Assembly (NCBI GenBank): GCA_051953655.1
Contig: JBQCIO010000175.1
Span: 1-7,209 of the forward strand
From: JBQCHF01 sp051953655
GTDB lineage: Bacteria; Actinomycetota; Actinomycetes; Motilibacterales; Motilibacteraceae
Direction of reading: 5' to 3'
Length of the DNA stretch: 7,209 nucleotides
Program-made: the position numbers and the translations under genes
Part shown: positions 1 to 6,175 of the stretch, piece by piece
Position numbering within the stretch: position 1 is the first letter of the stretch
Layout of the letters: each line of letters starts with the position of its first letter
The notes under the pieces: generated by a model
What the model was told of the DNA's origin: nothing
The model's database searches: none
Seen by the model: the letters and a program-made list of their open reading frames with translations, nothing else

Positions 1-1521
1 GTACTGCTCACCGCGCTGACGAAGTTCGACGGCCAGCGGATGCGGCAGCTGAACGCCCGCGAGTTCCACCAGATCGCAGGGCGCGCGGGCCGCGCCGGCT
101 TCGACACGGCGGGCACGGTCGTGGCGCAGGCGCCGGAGCACGAGACCGAGAACCTCGCCGCGATCCGCAAGGCCGGCGACGACCCGAAGAAGAAGCGCAA
201 GCTGGTCAAGAAGAAGGCGCCGGAGGGCTTCGTCACCTGGAGCCGGAGCACGTTCGAGCGCCTGGTGGCCGCCGACCCCGAGCCGCTCGCCTCCAGCTTC
301 CAGGTCAGCCACGCCATGCTGCTCAACGTGCTGGCTCGCCCCGGGGACCCGTTCGAGAGCATGCGGCACCTGCTGCGCGACAACCATGAGCCCTCGTCGG
401 CGCAGGTCCGGCACGTGCGTCGGGCCGTCGCGGTCGCCCACGCACTGCTGGCGGCCGGCGTCGTCGAGCGGATGGACGAGCCCGGGCCGGACGGCCGGGC
501 CTACCGGCTCACCGTCGACTTCCGGACCGACTTCGCGCTCAACCAGCCGCTCTCGCCCTTCGCGCTGGCCGCGCTCGAGCTGCTCGACCGCGAGTCCCCC
601 ACCTACGCCCTGGACGTCCTCTCGGTCATCGAGTCCACCCTCGACGACCCCCGCCAGGTGCTCATGGCGCAGCGGGACCGGGTGCGCGGCGACGCGGTGG
701 CCCAGATGAAGGCCGAGGGCATCGAGTACGAGGAGCGGATGGAGCTCCTCGAGGACATCACCTACCCGCGGCCCCTCGCCGAGCTGCTCGAGGCGGCGTA
801 CGAGACCTACCGGCGCGGACACCCGTGGGTGGCCGACCACGAGCTCTCGCCCAAGTCCGTGGCTCGGGACATGTACGAGCGGGCCATGACCTTCGCGGAG
901 TACGTCGGCTCCTACGGGCTGTCGCGGAGCGAGGGCCTGGTGCTGCGCTACCTCGCCGACGCCTACAAGGCCATGCGGCAGACGGTGCCCGACGAGGCCA
1001 AGACCGACGAGGTGACCGACATCGTCGAGTGGCTCGGCGAGACGGTCCGGCAGACCGACTCCAGCCTGCTCGACGAGTGGGAGCGCCTGCGCGACCCCGA
1101 CAGCGGCGTGCTCGTCGAGCCGGCTGTGGACGAGAAACCGCCTGCGGTCACGCGGAATGCGCGGGCCTTCAAGGTGCTGGTGCGCAACGCGATGTTCCGC
1201 CGGGTGGAGCTGGCTGCCCGGCGGCGCTGGGACGAGCTCGGCGCGCTGGACGCCGAGAGCGGCTGGGACTCCGACGCCTGGGTGGACGCGCTCGAGCCCT
1301 ACTTCGACGAGCACGGCGAGCTGCCCACCGGCTCCGACGCCCGCGGTCCGCACCTGCTCGTGGTGACCGAGGAGCCAGGTCGCTGGCGGGTGCGCCAGAT
1401 CCTCGACGACCCGGCCGGCGACCGCGACTGGGCGATCACCGCCGAGGTCGACCTCGCCGAGTCCGACGAGGCGGGCACCGCCGTGGTTCGGGTCACGGAC
1501 GTCGGTCGCTTCGACGGCTGA
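1..1521 (+). CDS. DEAD/DEAH-box RNA helicase, DUF3516 type (C-terminal part, 5' end outside window)
   Basis: The reading frame is open from base 1 and ends with TGA at 1519-1521, giving 506 visible residues; the start and the ATP-binding motifs lie upstream of the window. Near visible residues 24-32 is QIAGRAGRAG followed by FD, which is SF2 helicase motif VI in the form used by the Ski2/Mtr4-like branch, with arginine fingers for ATP hydrolysis. A very basic linker follows (PKKKRK at residues 62-67, then another KKK), and then a long mostly helical region with 'FVTWSRSTFERL' and 'SSFQVSHAMLLNVL', which I recognise as the DUF3516 tail of actinobacterial helicases. From family knowledge it should be a cytosolic ATP-dependent RNA unwinding enzyme; its exact substrate is not known to me. 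The diguanylate cyclase gene follows on the same strand after 77 bp with no obvious terminator, so co-transcription is possible. The family call is firm; the role is inferred. Confidence 0.9.
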   Translation, partial: VLLTALTKFDGQRMRQLNAREFHQIAGRAGRAGFDTAGTVVAQAPEHETENLAAIRKAGDDPKKKRKLVKKKAPEGFVTWSRSTFERLVAADPEPLASSFQVSHAMLLNVLARPGDPFESMRHLLRDNHEPSSAQVRHVRRAVAVAHALLAAGVVERMDEPGPDGRAYRLTVDFRTDFALNQPLSPFALAALELLDRESPTYALDVLSVIESTLDDPRQVLMAQRDRVRGDAVAQMKAEGIEYEERMELLEDITYPRPLAELLEAAYETYRRGHPWVADHELSPKSVARDMYERAMTFAEYVGSYGLSRSEGLVLRYLADAYKAMRQTVPDEAKTDEVTDIVEWLGETVRQTDSSLLDEWERLRDPDSGVLVEPAVDEKPPAVTRNARAFKVLVRNAMFRRVELAARRRWDELGALDAESGWDSDAWVDALEPYFDEHGELPTGSDARGPHLLVVTEEPGRWRVRQILDDPAGDRDWAITAEVDLAESDEAGTAVVRVTDVGRFDG

Positions 1522-1586
1522 GGATCTTCACCCGTTCACCAGCTCAACAGCGGTCGTTGATGGCCGAAGCGAGCGGGTGGGGGAAC

Positions 1587-1595
1587 GGGGAGGGG
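1587..1595 (+). promoter_or_regulatory. Ribosome binding site for the diguanylate cyclase gene
   Basis: The purine run GGGGAGGGG lies three bases before the GTG at 1599, with its core GGAGG-like part at normal spacing. The alternative in-frame ATG at 1560 has no purine-rich stretch in front of it, so this site favours the GTG start. Confidence 0.6.
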
Positions 1596-1598
1596 AAC

Positions 1599-2783
1599 GT
1601 GCGACGGGGACCGGCTGCGCTGGCAGCGCTCGGACTGCTGGATCTAGGGCTGCTGTGGGGGGCGAGCTACGTAGACCTACGGCCACCGAGCAGCTTCCCC
1701 CCAGCGCTGCTGCTGGCCGGGGGACTCGCATGTGTCATCGCCCTAGGGCGCAACGCCCGGGCGCTGCCTCTGGCCAAGCGGTCGCGCAACGCCGTCGACG
1801 CGGCAGGTCTGATCAAGGTTGTCGGCGCCGTCATGCTGCCCGAGCCATACCTGGTAGCGCTGTGCGTGGGGATCTGGCTGCTTGGGCGGCGTCGGCTCCC
1901 GCTGGCGCGTCGCGTCGGGAACTGTCTTCTCGAACTCGCCGCGATGATCGCAGCCTCGAACGCGTCCATGCTCGTGATGGGCGAGACTCCTCGAACTGAC
2001 CTTCCACGCCTAGCCCTTGCGTGCCTGGTCGCCGGAGCCAGCGTTTCCTTCCTCTCCGCAGCGCTTGTCAGCCTGCTGTCGCGCTTCGTCGACAGGGTGC
2101 CCTTCCGCGCGCAGGTGATCTGGCACCCAGAGCACTACGTACGTGCCCAGGCGTTCGACCTGCTCGGGTCGCTCACCGCGTTCCTGTTGCTGCTCTCGTC
2201 GTGGGCGCTGCTGTTCGTCGGCGCCCCCCAGCTGCTTCTCGTCGGGCTGCTGGTCAAGGACGCGGGGGCGAGGGCGTTGGCGGACCAGGACGCCAAGACA
2301 AAGCTGTTGAACCATCCGGCCTTTGTGGCCAGGGCGCGTGCCGAGCTGGGACGGGCCGCGAGGCACGACGAGCCGGTGTCGCTGCTCGTGCTCGACCTGG
2401 ACCACCTGCGAGAGATCAACAACCGGCACGGGCACCCCGTGGGCGACCTGGCCATCGCCGCGGTGGCCGACGTCCTGCGCCGGTCGGTGCGTGCCCACGA
2501 CCTGGCCGCGCGGGTCGGCGGGGAGGAGTTCCTCGTGCTGCTGCCGGCCACCGACCTGGCCGCGGCCGTGGACGTGGCCGAGCGGATCCGAACCTGCCTG
2601 GCCGCGCAGTCGCTGCCGGCGCGGAGCGGGCCGGTGTCCGTGACGACGTCGGTCGGCGCTGCGCAGGTCGAGGCCGGTGAGGCGTGGGAGTCGCTCTACG
2701 AGCGGGCCGACCGGGCGCTGCTCCTGGCGAAGGAGAGCGGGCGGGACCGTGTGGAGGTGGCCGTCTCGTTCGCCCGGGAGTAG
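1599..2783 (+). CDS. Membrane-bound diguanylate cyclase (GGDEF domain)
   Basis: Predicted to condense two GTP into the second messenger c-di-GMP on the inner face of the membrane. From GTG 1599 the product is 394 residues; an ATG at 1560 would add 13 and cannot be excluded. Residues about 1-220 are hydrophobic, with roughly six likely membrane spans (for example around 7-24, 35-49, 72-95, 108-127, 136-160 and 190-218). I do not recognise this sensor region as a named family. The GGDEF domain starts near residue 230 (DAKTKLLNHPAF in place of the usual T-x-LxNR). It keeps the metal-binding stretch LVLDLDHLREIN (about 263-274), the active-site GGEEF (307-311) and the inhibitory-site RxxD (R298-D301) five residues before it, spaced as in product-inhibited cyclases. 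It therefore looks active and feedback-controlled. No EAL domain or histidine-kinase partner is present. Codons in the membrane half end in A or T more often than those in the GGDEF half. Confidence 0.9.
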   Translation: MRRGPAALAALGLLDLGLLWGASYVDLRPPSSFPPALLLAGGLACVIALGRNARALPLAKRSRNAVDAAGLIKVVGAVMLPEPYLVALCVGIWLLGRRRLPLARRVGNCLLELAAMIAASNASMLVMGETPRTDLPRLALACLVAGASVSFLSAALVSLLSRFVDRVPFRAQVIWHPEHYVRAQAFDLLGSLTAFLLLLSSWALLFVGAPQLLLVGLLVKDAGARALADQDAKTKLLNHPAFVARARAELGRAARHDEPVSLLVLDLDHLREINNRHGHPVGDLAIAAVADVLRRSVRAHDLAARVGGEEFLVLLPATDLAAAVDVAERIRTCLAAQSLPARSGPVSVTTSVGAAQVEAGEAWESLYERADRALLLAKESGRDRVEVAVSFARE

Positions 2784-2911
2784 GGGAAATGTGGGCGAGA
2801 CGGGAGTATCGATGTCGGCGATCACGGCGCAGAGACCCCGATGATTGCATGGATCGGCGTTACTGTTCTGCGGTCGGTCACCGTTGCTTCCCCTGCGGCC
2901 GCGCGGCCCGA

Positions 2912-2952
2912 CCACGATGTCCAGCCGATCCGCATCGGCCCGGACGCCGTGG
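2912..2952. terminator. Multi-part hairpin, possible terminator or structured RNA
   Basis: The pairing is CCACG (2912-2916) with CGTGG (2948-2952), an AT/GC internal loop, GTCC (2919-2922) with GGAC (2942-2945), a small A/CC bulge, then GCCGAT (2924-2929) with ATCGGC (2934-2939) closing a CCGC tetraloop. That is 15 base pairs in a 41-base stretch. It lies about 130 bases after the cyclase stop codon. There is no U-tract, so an intrinsic terminator of the classical type is not shown; because the fold is symmetric it could act on either strand. Confidence 0.35.
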
Positions 2953-3050
2953 CCCCCGGTCGGCGTCACTACTCCATGGCTCCGCCGGCCGGGGGCACCG
3001 GAAGATTAGCCGTAGTTGGGCCCATCTCGTGCCGGTTGCTCCGCCGCAGA

Positions 3051-3101
3051 CGGCGACGCCCCCGGTCCCGCCGCCGGAGCGGGGGCACGGGGGCGACGGC
3101 G
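3051..3101 (-). terminator. GC-rich hairpin downstream of sodN, probable terminator
   Basis: The arms at 3051-3064 (CGGCGACGCCCCCG) and 3088-3101 (CGGGGGCGACGGCG) pair at 12 of 14 positions, with an uninterrupted 8-bp block next to the loop. The stem lies about 40 bases past the sodN stop codon, the usual place for a terminator. No T-run follows on either strand, as is common in high-GC actinobacteria, so termination is inferred from position and stability only. Confidence 0.5.
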
Positions 3102-3145
3102 CTGTCTGGACTATCGCTGTCTGGACTACCGCTGTCTGTACTACG
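3101..3145. repeat. Three tandem copies of a 15-bp unit at the 3' end of sodN
   Basis: The copies are GCTGTCTGGACTATC (3101-3115), GCTGTCTGGACTACC (3116-3130) and GCTGTCTGTACTACG (3131-3145). Neighbouring copies differ at one and two positions. The last copy overlaps the sodN stop codon, and because the unit is five codons long each copy puts a TAG in the sodN frame. Confidence 0.85.
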
Positions 3146-3548
3146 CCGCCTTCTTGGTCTCCCAGAAGATCTCGGCGATCTCGTCGATCTTGCCCAGGAG
3201 CTGGTCCGCCACGGCGACGTCGGTGGTGCCCTTGGTGCCGCCGGCGCCGGCCAGCTTGGTGGCCTCGTTGAACAGGCCGTTCAGCTGCGGGTACTTCTCG
3301 AAGTGCGGCGCCTTGAAGTAGTCGGTCCACAGCACCCAGAGGTGGTGCTTGACCAGATCCGAGCGCTCCTCCTTGATGGCGATGGCGCGGGCCTTGAACT
3401 CGGGGTCCTCGCTGCCGTGGTACTTCTCCATGCACGCCTTGACCGACTGCGCCTCGATCTTGGCCTGCGCCGGGTCGTAGACCCCGCAGGGCAGGTCGCA
3501 GTGGGCGCTCACCGTGGTGGTGGGTGCGAGCAGACGCGCCAGCATCAT
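3141..3548 (-). CDS. sodN: Nickel-containing superoxide dismutase precursor
   Basis: Converts superoxide to oxygen and hydrogen peroxide using a nickel centre; in this family the enzyme is cytoplasmic and assembles as a hexamer of four-helix bundles. The precursor is 135 residues. A propeptide of 15 residues (MMLARLLAPTTTVSA) precedes HCDLPCGVYDPAQA, the diagnostic nickel hook: after cleavage the new N-terminal His1, with Cys2 and Cys6, provides the nickel ligands, and Tyr9 is the conserved hook tyrosine. The mature chain would be about 120 residues, close to the 117 known from Streptomyces. An AAGGGA ribosome binding site lies about four bases before the first of two consecutive ATG codons, so the true start could be either. 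The maturation protease gene sodX lies divergently 92 bp away. Expression of such genes often responds to nickel, but I see no clear Nur-type site. The stop codon lies inside a 15-bp tandem repeat. Confidence 0.97.
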   Translation of the reverse strand: MMLARLLAPTTTVSAHCDLPCGVYDPAQAKIEAQSVKACMEKYHGSEDPEFKARAIAIKEERSDLVKHHLWVLWTDYFKAPHFEKYPQLNGLFNEATKLAGAGGTKGTTDVAVADQLLGKIDEIAEIFWETKKAA

Positions 3549-3640
3549 GGGTTCCCTTTCGACGTCAGGTGTCCTTCTGGACGGCCGTCGGGACCGGTGC
3601 CACCGGGCGGACGGCCGACCTCCTCAGCGACACTACCCCC
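3549..3640. promoter_or_regulatory. Divergent sodN-sodX promoter region
   Basis: This 92-bp spacer must drive both genes. On the minus strand TAGTGT (3635-3630) fits the actinobacterial TANNNT -10 pattern for sodN and would give a leader of roughly 75 bases. On the plus strand the overlapping GACACT (3629-3634) ends six bases before the sodX GTG and could serve a leaderless sodX transcript. Neither has a clear -35 box. Other structure: the palindrome GACGGCCGTC at 3580-3589 and a second copy of GGACGGCCG at 3609-3617, 30 bp after the first at 3579-3587; these may be operator half-sites. The pattern is seen; the regulatory reading is inference. Confidence 0.4.
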
Positions 3641-4024
3641 GTGATCCGCCGCCGCAACGCCGGGCTCCCGGGCGCTCCGACCGACCCACGGGTCCAGCAG
3701 GGGCGGCGGTGGGGTGTGGCCGTCGTCGAGGGCCGCTCGATGCTGCCGACCCTGCTCCCCGGAGACCGGCTGCTGGTGCGGTGGGGGGCGCCGCCCAGGC
3801 CCGGGCGGCTGGTCGTGGTGCGGCTGCCGGACGGGGTCGTCGCGGTGAAACGGGCCTTCCGGCGGGACGGGGACGGCTGGTGGGTGGAGCGGGACAACCC
3901 GGCCGAGGGCGTCGACTCCTGGCTGGTCGGGGCGATCCCCGAGCAGGACGTGCTCGGTCTGGTGCGGGGGCGGCTCTGGCCGCCCCGCCGGCCTCAGCCG
4001 GCCGCGCGTCGCCGGGCGCGGTAG
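3641..4024 (+). CDS. sodX: Nickel-type superoxide dismutase maturation protease (S26 peptidase family)
   Basis: Predicted to remove the SodN propeptide, exposing the N-terminal histidine needed for nickel binding. From GTG 3641 the product is 127 residues. It has the signal-peptidase-like catalytic pair: Ser33 in GRSMLPTLLPGDRLLVR and Lys70 in VVAVKRAF, followed by the RDNPAEGVDS box (84-93) that corresponds to the GDNxxxSxDSR region of S26 peptidases. There is no membrane segment, unlike true signal peptidases, which fits a soluble processing enzyme. An in-frame ATG exists upstream at 3524, but it would overlap the sodN coding start and the added residues look unlike the family, so the GTG is preferred. 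No ribosome binding site precedes the GTG, which suggests a leaderless mRNA. The C-terminus is arginine-rich, and its last 31 bp overlap the convergent CGNR gene. The divergent sodN supports the assignment strongly. Confidence 0.92.
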   Translation: MIRRRNAGLPGAPTDPRVQQGRRWGVAVVEGRSMLPTLLPGDRLLVRWGAPPRPGRLVVVRLPDGVVAVKRAFRRDGDGWWVERDNPAEGVDSWLVGAIPEQDVLGLVRGRLWPPRRPQPAARRRAR

Positions 4025-4548
4025 GCGGCCACGTTGGCCCGGGTGGCGCAGCGGTCCGAGCAGTAGCGGCGCGACCGGTTGGTGCTGGTGTCGATGTAGA
4101 CGCGGCGGCAGGGCGCCGCCTGGCAGACGCCGAGCCGGTCGATCCCGGACTCCGCGAGCAGGACCGCCAGTCCCATGACAGCCGCGGCGCGGTAGGCGGC
4201 CGACGACTCCGACGCACCGTCGTAGATGTGCAGGTGCCAGCCGTCGCCGTCGTGGTTGGTGAGGCGCGGGCGGATGACCGAGCCGTCCAGGAGCCGGTTG
4301 AGCTCCTCGGCGGCGTCGTCCTGCCTGTCCTCTGCTGCGGCCTCGAAGACGGCCCGCAGCCCGGCGCGCAGCTCGCGCAGCTGCTCGACGTCGTCCTCGG
4401 TCACCTTGGGCTGCCAGCTGCCGGCGGTCGGGTTGGTCAGCATCCGCAGCGCGCCGTCGACGTCGACCAGCTCGTCGTCCTCGGGACGTCCGGTGGGGTC
4501 GGTGTTGACCAGGTGGCAGGCGAGGTCGCTGTACGACGCGAGCTCCAC
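3994..4548 (-). CDS. CGNR-type zinc-finger protein, putative transcriptional regulator
   Basis: The product is 184 residues, the usual size for the family. Residues about 1-135 form the N-terminal ligand-binding-like (ABATE) domain, with the typical opening ASYSDLACHLVNT and the central helix LRELRAGLRAVFEA. Residues about 141-180 are the CGNR zinc finger: Cys142 and Cys147 (CQAAPC), then RRVYIDTSTNRSRRYCSDRC with Cys163 and Cys167, then NVAAYRARR. The signature tetrapeptide that gives the family its name is CATR here instead of CGNR; all four zinc-binding cysteines are present. The basic tail is consistent with DNA binding. From family knowledge it is a presumed transcription factor whose effector is unknown. 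The GTG start at 4548 is chosen because AGGAGG lies six bases upstream and the family homology begins there; the frame stays open further upstream but that extension looks random. It is divergent from the malic enzyme gene, making that gene and itself candidate targets. Confidence 0.9.
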   Translation of the reverse strand: MELASYSDLACHLVNTDPTGRPEDDELVDVDGALRMLTNPTAGSWQPKVTEDDVEQLRELRAGLRAVFEAAAEDRQDDAAEELNRLLDGSVIRPRLTNHDGDGWHLHIYDGASESSAAYRAAAVMGLAVLLAESGIDRLGVCQAAPCRRVYIDTSTNRSRRYCSDRCATRANVAAYRARRRAAG

Positions 4549-4554
4549 GGCGAA

Positions 4555-4560
4555 CCTCCT
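4555..4560 (-). promoter_or_regulatory. Ribosome binding site for the CGNR gene
   Basis: A consensus AGGAGG sits six bases before the GTG at 4548 on the minus strand. It settles the start within a frame that stays open for another 261 bases upstream. Confidence 0.85.
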
Positions 4561-4576
4561 CGCCCGGCCTGTGTGC

Positions 4577-4598
4577 CTGGTTCCAGACGTCTGGTTCC
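4577..4598. promoter_or_regulatory. Perfect 12-bp palindrome between direct repeats, candidate operator
   Basis: CCAGACGTCTGG (4583-4594) is a perfect 12-bp palindrome. The octamer CTGGTTCC occurs twice, at 4577-4584 and 4591-4598, 14 bp apart, overlapping both ends of the palindrome. It lies 35 bp before the CGNR gene start, in the region shared with the malic enzyme gene. The symmetry suggests a dimeric regulator site, perhaps for the CGNR protein itself; this is inference. Confidence 0.4.
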
Positions 4599-4650
4599 TG
4601 GCAGCGGCCTGTCGTCCGACCCGGTGCGGTCGTGCTCCCCGTGACCCCAG

Positions 4651-4668
4651 CCTACGCAGCATCGTAGG
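4651..4668 (-). promoter_or_regulatory. Inverted repeat containing a possible -10 box for the CGNR gene
   Basis: CCTACG (4651-4656) and CGTAGG (4663-4668) are perfect 6-bp arms around CAGCAT. On the minus strand the repeat contains TACGAT (4667-4662), matching TANNNT. If used, transcription would start near 4655 and leave a leader of about 105 bases that includes the palindrome at 4583-4594. No convincing -35 box is visible. Confidence 0.3.
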
Positions 4669-4818
4669 TGACGAGGGCCACGCCGCCCGCTCGCGCGCCG
4701 CGCTCGGGCGTGTGGCACCATGGCCGCTCCGGGTGACCCCCGGGACACGCACCGGCCCGCCGCACCCAGGCCGGATCACCGACGCCGGTGCCCGACACAG
4801 TTTCCGCACTGCGCCTTC

Positions 4819-4824
4819 AAGGGG
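4819..4824 (+). promoter_or_regulatory. Ribosome binding site for the malic enzyme gene
   Basis: AAGGGG lies five bases before the GTG at 4830. It favours this codon over the in-frame GTG at 4788, which has no purine-rich site in front of it. Confidence 0.6.
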
Positions 4825-4829
4825 TCACC

Positions 4830-6017
<1,188 letters not shown>

Positions 6018-6022
6018 CCGGC

Positions 6023-6042
6023 GGCGGCAGCGCGAAGCCGCC
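6023..6042 (+). terminator. Short GC hairpin just after the malic enzyme gene
   Basis: GGCGGC (6023-6028) pairs perfectly with GCCGCC (6037-6042) around an 8-base loop, starting six bases past the stop codon. There is no T-run. It probably contributes to transcription termination or 3'-end stability together with the larger inverted repeat that follows. Confidence 0.45.
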
Positions 6043-6050
6043 CCTCGCAA

Positions 6051-6127
6051 GATCATCCGTGTTGGGTGAGGGGTCCCCGGAGCCAATAGGTTCGGCTCTG
6101 GGTGCCCCCGACCCAATCCCGATGATC
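6051..6127. repeat. Long imperfect inverted repeat (23-base arms)
   Basis: Arms 6051-6073 and 6105-6127 match as reverse complements at 18 of 23 positions: GATCATC, TTGGGT and GGGG pair exactly, separated by short mismatched blocks. The 31-base centre holds a further perfect 5-bp pair, GAGCC (6080-6084) with GGCTC (6094-6098), with several more pairs possible outside it. The whole 77 bases can therefore fold into one extended hairpin. It fills most of the gap between the malic enzyme and oxidoreductase genes and ends 37 bp before the predicted -10 box of the latter. It may be a bidirectional terminator or a copy of a dispersed palindromic repeat; no flanking target-site duplication was seen. 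Confidence 0.7.
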
Positions 6128-6163
6128 AACGCCCCCTGTGATGCCCGTCGGCGCGGAGTTGGC

Positions 6164-6169
6164 TAGGTT
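6164..6169 (+). promoter_or_regulatory. -10 box of a probable leaderless promoter
   Basis: TAGGTT matches the actinobacterial TANNNT -10 pattern and ends exactly six bases before the ATG at 6176. This is the spacing expected when transcription starts at the A of the start codon. No good ribosome binding site is present, and no clear -35 box was found, which is usual for such promoters. Confidence 0.5.
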
Positions 6170-6175
6170 CTCGGC

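Larger units (their letters stand above)
2784..3140. other. Hairpin-rich intergenic region without a credible gene
   Basis: This gap lies between the 3' ends of the cyclase (+) and sodN (-), so it should hold terminators for both. I see no reading frame with a ribosome binding site and natural codon use on either strand. It does contain several inverted repeats: a multi-part hairpin at 2912-2952, an 8-bp perfect pair GCCCCCGG (2952-2959) with CCGGGGGC (2989-2996), and a strong GC-rich stem at 3051-3101. A tandem repeat begins at 3101. No T-run follows any of these stems. No riboswitch or tRNA consensus was recognised. Confidence 0.6.

Noticed and set aside
184..201. PKKKRK in the helicase resembles the SV40 nuclear localisation signal
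   Set aside because: This is a bacterial protein and the motif lies in a lysine-rich linker normal for this helicase type; more likely a nucleic-acid contact or chance.
3524..3640. Longer sodX start at ATG 3524
   Set aside because: It would overlap the sodN start codons and occupy the shared promoter region; the extra residues do not look like the protease family.
2841..3644. Long open frame on the plus strand opposite sodN
   Set aside because: It is antisense to a firmly identified sodN, has no ribosome binding site at its ATG, and its sequence is low-complexity Arg/Gly/Leu of the kind high-GC DNA gives out of frame.
4549..4809. Upstream extension of the CGNR protein to a 271-residue form
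   Set aside because: The added residues are Arg/Gly/Pro-rich and unlike the family, and a consensus AGGAGG precedes the GTG at 4548.
6051..6127. Insertion-sequence ends
   Set aside because: No transposase gene is enclosed and no target-site duplication was seen; listed only as an inverted repeat.
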